Below, piece after piece: positions 57,133-64,000 of a DNA stretch of 64,000 nt. The notes under the pieces are model-generated. The model did no database searches. It was given only the letters and a program-made list of their open reading frames with translations, and was not told the origin of the DNA. The stretch's first letter is position 1. Every line of letters begins with the position of its first letter. The translations under genes and the position numbers were made by a program. Origin of the DNA: Arachnopeziza araneosa (Eukaryota; Ascomycota; Leotiomycetes; Helotiales; Arachnopezizaceae); the NCBI GenBank assembly GCA_003988855.1, contig QYAI01000065.1, positions 1 through 64,000 of the forward strand, given 5' to 3'.

Positions 57133-59562
57133 ATGGAGAAAGCACAAAAGGCCGTCGACTCGGTCGTCGACGGCGTCAAGAAAGTTGCCATTGGAGAAAA
57201 GAAATCAAAAGTTAAGAAGGAGAAAGGCGGGGATGGCGGGGCAGAAGCAGGTAGGCCACTTAATAAGTATCCAGCCATATTTTGTCGCTCACAAACTCCT
57301 TCAAGGCGCTTTGGAACTAAAACCAGCTCCTCAGTTCTTGGGTGACCGTTTGAAACTTTTTGAGAAGTTGAAGGCCAAATACGACGCAGAGATTGCTGCC
57401 AAACCCCGCGAGCCCATTACCATTACTCTTGCAGACGGAAGTATCAAGCAAGGAACGTCCTGGGAGACTACACCGGCAGAAATCGCCAAGGCTATCTCAA
57501 ATAGTCTTCTCAAGCGTACAGTTGTAGCTAAACTGAATGGCGATGCTGAGCAATTGTGGGACTTGGAGAGACCATTGGAAGCAAGCTGCAAACTTGAATT
57601 GTTATCATTCGACGATGAGCTCGGCAAAAAAGTTTTCTGGCATTCGAGTGCACATATCCTAGGAGAAGCATCTGAGAGAAGGTTTGGTTGCAGTCTCTGT
57701 ATTGGCCCGCCAATCACCGACGGGTTTTACTATGAGATGGCCCTACCTGATGGAGCTCCTGTTCAGCAATCGGATTGGAAACCCCTTGAGACGCTAGTCA
57801 GCCAAATTGTCAAGGAAAAGCAACCGTTTGAACGCCTCGTGCTGTCAAAAGAAGACTTGTTAGAAATGTTCTCGTACAATAAATATAAACAGCACATAAT
57901 CAAGGATAAGATCAAGGACGGCGAGTTTACAACAGTTTATCGAAATGGTCCTTTGATTGACTTATGTCGTGGTCCCCATGTTCCAAACACGGGAAGAATC
58001 GAGACCTTTGCTATTATGAAGAACTCAGCATCATATTTCCTTGGAGATAAAGACAATGATTCCTTGCAACGAATCTACGGCGTATCATTTCCTGATAAGA
58101 AGCAGATGGCTGAGCATAAAAAGTTTCTCGAGGAAGCCGCGAAACGAGATCACCGAAAGATTGGCAAAGATCAAGAGCTCTTTTTCTTCCACGAGCTTTC
58201 TCCTGGCTCGGCGATGTGGTTACCCCACGGAACGAGAATCTACAATACGCTTTTAGATTTTATTCGTGAACAGTATTGGCAGCGTGGTTATAATGAAGTC
58301 ATCTCGGCTAACATGTACAACTCGGAGCTGTGGAAGACATCTGGCCATTGGGATTATTACAAAGATGACATGTTTACTTTCGGTAATGACAAGGAGACTT
58401 TTGCACTCAAACCTATGAACTGTCCAGGACATTGCCTGATGTTTGGCCATCGCGAGAGAAGTCATAGGGAACTGCCATGGAGAGTTGCCGATTTTGGTGT
58501 CCTACATCGCAACGAAGCTTCAGGCGCTCTGTCTGGTCTTACTCGGGTTCGTCGCTTTCAGCAAGACGATGCTCATATCTTCTGCCGTGAAGACCAGATC
58601 AAAGACGAGATTACAGGCCTTTTTGATTTCTTGAGTACCGTCTATGGCCTTTTCGGGTTTACCTTCAAGTTAAAGCTTTCTACTCGGCCAGAGAAATACA
58701 TGGGCAAGATAGAGACTTGGGACATGGCTGAGGCAAAGCTCCGTTCTGCGCTTGACGAGTTCGTTCCAGGAGTGTGGGAACTCAATGAAGGCGATGGTGC
58801 ATTCTACGGGCCAAAGATTGATATCACGCTCTGCGATTGCTTGAAGCGCGAATGGCAATGCGCTACGATTCAGCTTGATTTCCAGCTTCCTCAGAATTTC
58901 GGCTTAGAGTATATGACATCTGAAATGGTAGTTAAGCCCAAGGAGGAGGCTGATGAGGATGCGAAACCAAAACAGGAAGAGCCAAAGAAAAAGACAGATC
59001 CCGCTGGGCCAGAGGTGAAGAAAGAAAGAGTTATCAAGCCACTGACACCTGGATGCGCTAGACCTGTTATCATCCACCGAGCTATGGCAGGTAGCATCGA
59101 GAGATTCACAGCTATCTTGATCGAACAGTTTGCTGGGAAATGGCCATTCTGGTTGAGCCCTCGTCAGATTTTGGTTATCCCTGTTGGTGTAGGCTTTTAT
59201 GAATATGCAAAGGAAGTGCAAGGCATTTTCAAGAAGGAGCGTATGTTTGTTGATGTCGACCTTAGTGGTAATACCCTTCAAAAGAAGATTCGAACGGGTC
59301 AACTGTCTCAATACAACTTCATCTTTGGTGTGTTATGACCCTCGTCCTACTTTTAGGTACTGTTTCTAACTTCTAAATAGTTGTTGGTGATCAGGAGAGG
59401 AACGGGCGAGAAGTCAACGTTCGCAACCGCGACGACACTTCAAGTCAAGACCGGGGCAAGCCAGTCCCTCTACAGGAGGCAATCACCAAGCTGGTAGCTT
59501 TGCGAGATGAGCGAAGGTCGGATAATCCGTTCCCAGGAGATGCAAAAGAGACAAAGGGTTGA
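57133..59562 (+). CDS. THS1: Threonyl-tRNA synthetase
   Basis: Charges tRNA-Thr. Exons 57133-57250, 57306-59327 and 59381-59562 give 773 residues. A Lys-rich N-terminal extension is followed by a TGS domain (ITITLADGSIKQGTSWETTP), the editing domain (HSSAHILGEASERRFG, CRGPHVPNTG) and the class II catalytic core. Motif 2 is in RNEASGALSGLTRVRRFQQD, and the zinc-binding cysteine is in MNCPGHCLMFGH. Motif 3 is in PVIIHRAMAGSIERF, and the anticodon-binding domain closes the protein. A Lys/Glu/Pro-rich insert (about residues 600-640) sits before motif 3; charged inserts there occur in eukaryotic enzymes. I see no mitochondrial presequence, so this is the cytosolic form. Confidence 0.96.
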
Positions 59563-60473
59563 CCAGGGGTGAGAAAGTCATAGATCTTCATGTCACATCC
59601 CAGATTTTGAGGCTAAGGAGAGATACCATGTGCAAGATTCGAGTGCTGAGAAGAAAGCGGAGGGATGGGCGCATCAAAAGCTGCATGAACGTGAATGAGG
59701 TGTGACAATGAAGACTCCATATTCTTCCAAAATGAAGCCATTGTGGAGAAGCTGATTCGTAGCCTGACGTAGCAAAGGCTCATCCGTGACTCTGTCGTCT
59801 ACGACCAGGTTGAGATTGCTTAGTGCAGATTGTGGAGAGGGATCGTTCTAGCTCTGATACTGAGATCTGATGACTAGTTCTGGAGTCAGCACCCAGATTT
59901 CCGAGTTCTCCCGGGATGAAAACTTGAATGGGAGCGCAAGGTCAAGACCACTCATTGGTCAGATGACACCAAGTAGATTCCAGTTACTGGAACATGTGAA
60001 GGCATCTCAGAATCATCATGAAGCGGAACGCATGTGTCTGGACCTGATGGACGGCAATCAGAAAGGTAGATGTATCTTGGAACCAAGATTTCTTCCCTGT
60101 AGAAGCCAAGTCCCAAGGATTCTTGTTGCGAATCAGTATGATATAAGGTGCAGGCACTAACTTTGCTTAGCCCGGGCCAGCCTTTGTCGTTCAGATGCGT
60201 CTTGGTGGCTTTGCACGACGATTAAGCAGGTAGTACGTCATCAGCGCGACAACATCGAAACCGACCGCTTTCATACAAACACAACATCAAACAAAACTGC
60301 TTTGACCTCTATCTAGATTGATGCCCCCTATTCCACCTACACTTTGCCTTTCCCACCATATGAATAACGACCTTTGCCACGAGACTGACCTTGTTCTGCG
60401 GGAACTCGCCATTTCCGAACGTTTGCGGGCTTAGAGTTACAGGTTCGGTGATTTATCGTCAGAGGCTCTCAGC
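59563..60473. other. Intergenic between ThrRS and the SLM1-type gene
   Basis: About 910 bp. A 96-codon frame at 59870-60160 starts with ATG but resembles nothing. The stretch is best read as the ThrRS 3' UTR and the promoter and 5' leader of the next gene. Confidence 0.45.
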
Positions 60474-63109
60474 ATGGCAACTCTCAACGCCAATATGGCA
60501 ACTCCTCTTCCTGCCCAGAACCACCTCGAGAAAGCATACGGAGCAAGCAGTGCTCCCAAATCCAATCTTGCGCCCGTGGGAATGGCACCGGATTTTGCAT
60601 CAGCGCCAGGTCATCCTCTAGATTCTTCCCCGCTCTCTCAATCCGCGGCACAGCAGAACTATGGTCGCTTCAACGAAGAATGGGATGCAAGCAATCGTGG
60701 AAGTTCAATAATCGACGGGCCACCCGTCCAGAGATCAAATTCGGCCATGTCGCAAGGGGAGACAACCTTAGTTGCACCGTCTAGAGGAGGGACGTTGAAG
60801 AAGAAGGCGTCTATACGTAGAGCTGGGAGCATAAAGAGAAGCTCAAGTCGCCGTAGTTCAAGAGCTGGCAGCGTACGTAGCCTGGCACTACAACCTGCTG
60901 GAGATATCGATGAAATGCGGAGTGCTTTCTTCTCTCCTGTACCAACTAGTGGGAACCCAACTGAGATTCTAGCAAATAGGTTTCAAGGTACCGCGTTTCT
61001 TCCCTGCCCTTCGTGTTATAGGGAGGCTAACTTTACCAATTAGCCTGGCGTAAGGTCTTGAAAGATATAGTCACATACTTCAGAGAAATACAAGCAAGCT
61101 ACGATACGAGAGCCAAGTCTTTATTGAAGCTTTCCAACGTCATAAATAACACTACTGCGCCAGCCGTATTCCTCCAGTCAGGTGGCATTGATGATGCCGT
61201 TCAAGTATTGCGGGGCTACCATAAAACTTCAATAAGTGAAGCAAATAAGTCCAAGGAAATTGAGAACGACGTTATATTAGCATTGGTTGGCTTACGAAGT
61301 GACTTACAACAAAAGATCAAGGAGATCAAGAATCTTTCTGGAGACTTTAAGAACTCGGTAGATAAGGAGATGGAGAACACTCGCAAAGCCGTCAATGAGT
61401 TACAGGAGGGGCTTGGACAATCAGAGGTTGATTCTGGCCAAGTGGTTGGCAAGAAGGATCCGTACTTGCTGAGACTTGCTGCAGACCGGCAGATAGAAAG
61501 GCAAATAGACGAGGAAAACTATCTTCATCAGGTAATTATCTCGAAATCTGTGGCTGAGATCGGTAACTAATGTTTCAAGGCCTACCTCAATCTGGAAGCT
61601 TCTGGGAGAGAGCTTGAAGCCATTGTCGTTGGCGAGATTCAAAAGTCATACAACGCATATGCAGGAATTTTGAAGCGCGAAGCTGACGCAGCATATGCCA
61701 CAATTGATGATCTCCGCACGGGTCCAGTATCTATGCCCAAGGACCACGAGTGGAGTCATTTCATTGAAAACGACGAACATTTTATCGATCCTCGCATACC
61801 AATCAGAGACCCGCAGAACGTTCAATATCCTGGTAGAGATAATGAACTTGCCCAGGAGGTTCGAGCTGGTTTATTAGAACGGAAGAGCAAATACTTGAAG
61901 TCATACACTGCTGGCTGGTAAGTACTACTATTCGAATAATTTTGAGAATCCCTCCATCGAATTGAACTAATATTAGTCTTTAGGTATGTTCTTTCACCTA
62001 CTCATCTTCACGAGTTCAAATCTGCGGATAAGGGTCAAGCACCTATCATGTCTCTCTATCTTCCGGAGCAAAAGCTTGGATCGCACTCTAATGAGGGATC
62101 TTCTTCAAATAAATTTATGCTGAAAGGCCGTCAAACCGGTACGATGCACCGTGGGCACTCGTGGGTATTCAGATGCGAAAGTCACGAAACAATGCTATCC
62201 TGGGTGAGTGTTGTCTACTATTTTGTTACTGAACCAACTGAAAATCAATAGTACGAGGCGCTCAAGAATTTGACCGAGAAATCTCCTCAAGAGCGAAATG
62301 CATTTGTACGCCAGCATGCCCGGAGCGTCAGCGGTGTCTCAACGCGATCTGTTAGCAGTGACGGTATAGAAGACGAAGAAGATGAAGAGCCGTTTTCGGC
62401 AGCCAATTCAGCAATTGTGGCCCCAGGATCGAAGCAGGACGGGTTGCCAAAAAGGCCGGAACCAGGTGGGCGCTTTCCTTCCGATCTCCAGGTCGATTCG
62501 GCACGTGGCTTACAGGTGCCTCTTTCGCCATCTAGTGGAAGCTCCAATTATGAGGATCATGTAAAAGCCGCTGTAGGTTTACCTGGAAGTGGAATCGGTC
62601 AAAATTCTAGTTCGAACGGAGCAACCGCGAGTGGAGAATTTCCTTCCGAGGCAGTGGTTGCAACTAGTCATGATGGTGGAGCAATTACTCATACATATGA
62701 TCACTACGATGAAGACGAGAAAGTGAGACTAGCCCAATACCGTCATGATCAAGAAGCTCAGGCAGCGCTTGAAGCAGCAACCATTGCCTCTCCGGATATG
62801 AATCATGCTTATGCAGTCCAAGCAGCACAGAAGGCCGTTATTGTCGCAGCCCCAGATACCGAGCTCACACAACACCAAGTGATTCATAAGTCTACAAATA
62901 CCTTTCCCTCCAACCCTTATCCCCATTCATCTGTTCCAGGCTATATTTCCGACAGCAGAAGTCAAGGCGATCTCAGCAGTACTGTCAGCACCGATTTTGA
63001 GAGTGAAGTCTCGAGGCCAGTGTTGACTTCGGGTGCGACGAATGCTAGCGCACATTCGATCTCGAATTTGCACATTCCTGGAGAATACCCACGGACGAGA
63101 CTAGCCTGA
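60474..63109 (+). CDS. SLM1: SLM1/SLM2-like PH-domain protein
   Basis: Binds PI(4,5)P2 at the plasma membrane and links membrane stress to TORC2. Exons 60474-60987, 61044-61531, 61580-61917, 61984-62203 and 62252-63109 give 805 residues. A disordered N-terminus has a basic Ser/Arg patch (GTLKKKASIRRAGSIKRSSS). The F-BAR-like helical region (about 165-385) contains WRKVLKDIVTYFREIQASYD. A PH domain follows (about 390-540), from KSKYLKSYTAGWYVLSPTHL to WVFRCESHETMLSW. The tail is long, acidic and Ser-rich. This is the Slm1/Slm2 order. Phosphorylation by TORC2 is known for the family; the sites are not identified here. Confidence 0.93.
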
Positions 63110-63568
63110 TGGAATGGTGGACGAATTTTTGTCTGTACATAGTGCTGTAGGATTGTGATGAGATGTTGTACATAGAAAATTTCAGTCTGGTCGTTACTTC
63201 TAAATTATTTTTGGCTCTGCTATTGTGAGATCGATTCTGTTAATAGTTTTTCTAAGGAAAATCCTTCCTGAAACATCACCCACTTTTCTTCTATTCGATG
63301 AGAAGTCATCTGGAGCTACATTATAGATTCTAAATCGCCTTCCACCTCGCAACTAGAGCTTTGATGCTAGCATCTAATTGCAACCACAACAATAGACTCG
63401 ACATCGGTTAAGTTAACGATTACTCTCATTTATCAGCATACGTTTAGCACATATTCTCATTCGTCCTCTCCTCGTCATGAATGCTAGAGCACATAGCTCT
63501 ATTAACTCCTCCCGTAAACGCCTTTGCTCTCAAGAAATGCTAGTTAAAAATGGTCGAATATAGCACCT
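63110..63568. other. Convergent 3' region
   Basis: About 460 bp of AT-rich sequence between the SLM1-type gene and the partial gene at the right edge. No gene is seen. Confidence 0.45.
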
Positions 63569-64000
63569 TTACTTTTCTCCAGACTGACTTTCTAGATTCC
63601 CCAAAGATGCCACGTTCTTTAATCTCGTTCGTCGCCTTGGTGGTGCTTTAGGTGGATTCTTTTTCGTCCCGTTGACTTGTGTTGTCGGGGGAATAGGAGG
63701 AGGTGCATGTCTCCTCCTCCCAACTGGAGGTGGGGGCCTTTTCTTGGGCTCGACATCAAGCTTTACTCCCGTGCTCTCCATTTCAGAAACTTTCTTTGTA
63801 TTCGAATCTTGGTCGTGCACTCCTTCTTCAAATCCTCCTTTCCTACTTGGCGTTTGCACACCTGGCTTTTCCATCACGGCAGCCACATCCACTACGCTGA
63901 TGGAACTAGCTGACTGCGAAGGACTTAGGGATATGCCGAGTAGCTTTCGTGCTACTTCGCCTTCACTGATGTCTTCGTCTCTTAACCAAGGGACTGTGGC
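63569..64000 (-). CDS. Partial gene, proline-rich C-terminus
   Basis: Only the last 143 codons lie in the window; the frame is open to the right edge (starting ATVPWLRDEDISEGEVARKL) and ends at 63569. A Pro-rich basic segment (KKRPPPPVGRRRHAPPPIPP, then KNPPKAPPRRRTR) could bind SH3 or WW domains. I do not recognise the family, and I cannot see the start, any introns or any upstream domains. Confidence 0.7.
   Translation of the reverse strand, partial: ATVPWLRDEDISEGEVARKLLGISLSPSQSASSISVVDVAAVMEKPGVQTPSRKGGFEEGVHDQDSNTKKVSEMESTGVKLDVEPKKRPPPPVGRRRHAPPPIPPTTQVNGTKKNPPKAPPRRRTRLKNVASLGNLESQSGEK

Overview
The window is ordinary nuclear euchromatin from a filamentous ascomycete (Pezizomycotina). 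Genes are dense and lie on both strands, with introns of about 45-150 bp in most of them. Donors are GTAAGT-like and branch sites are CTAAC/CTGAC-like. The FKS1, ATG4, POM152 and SLM1 proteins are of filamentous-fungal type. A helotialean/leotiomycete origin is a guess from general character, not something I could test. I reconstructed 27 complete genes and one partial gene by joining exons and checking that reading phase is kept across every intron. I saw no rRNA, no convincing tRNA, no CRISPR and no secondary-metabolite cluster.

Layout. 1-7.3 kb: a 1,3-beta-glucan synthase (FKS1) with its promoter. 7.9-9.7 kb: serine palmitoyltransferase subunit LCB1. 9.7-15.4 kb: a gene-poor stretch holding one GH17 cell-wall glucanase-like gene flanked by two directly oriented copies of a small inverted-repeat element that looks like a MITE. 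15.4-23.2 kb: an OTU1 deubiquitinase, an RSC-type double-bromodomain/BAH protein, an alpha/beta hydrolase and the 2-oxoglutarate dehydrogenase E2 subunit. 23.4-26.6 kb: a tiny five-exon complex I LYR subunit, then the divergent histone H2A/H2B pair and an inverted 78-bp remnant of H2B. 27.0-33.5 kb: SQS1 (R3H/G-patch splicing factor), ATG4 and a JJJ1-type J-protein. 34.0-40.5 kb: an SPX-RING protein, an FBXO21-like F-box protein and a UCH-family deubiquitinase. 41-46.2 kb: nucleoporin POM152 and an unrecognised 2EXR-like protein. 46.4-49.9 kb: a CYP52-type P450 and a Whi5/Nrm1-like G1/S repressor. 51.5-63.1 kb: a jacalin-tailed zinc metalloprotease, phosphatidylserine synthase, GAR1, threonyl-tRNA synthetase and a SLM1-type PH-domain protein. 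A partial proline-rich gene runs off the right edge.

Most genes are unrelated housekeeping functions. Two sets connect. FKS1, the GH17 protein and the lipid genes (LCB1, phosphatidylserine synthase, SLM1) all bear on the cell wall and plasma membrane. The histone pair and the Whi5/Nrm1-like repressor may both belong to G1/S control: the MluI-box hexamer ACGCGT occurs five times in the roughly 460 bp of H2A/H2B introns, and not in their exons or shared promoter. The points most worth a second look are those intronic boxes, the MITE pair with 3-bp target duplications, an unusual FKS1 hot-spot 1, the H2B remnant, and three introns that the reading frame forces to start with GC instead of GT.
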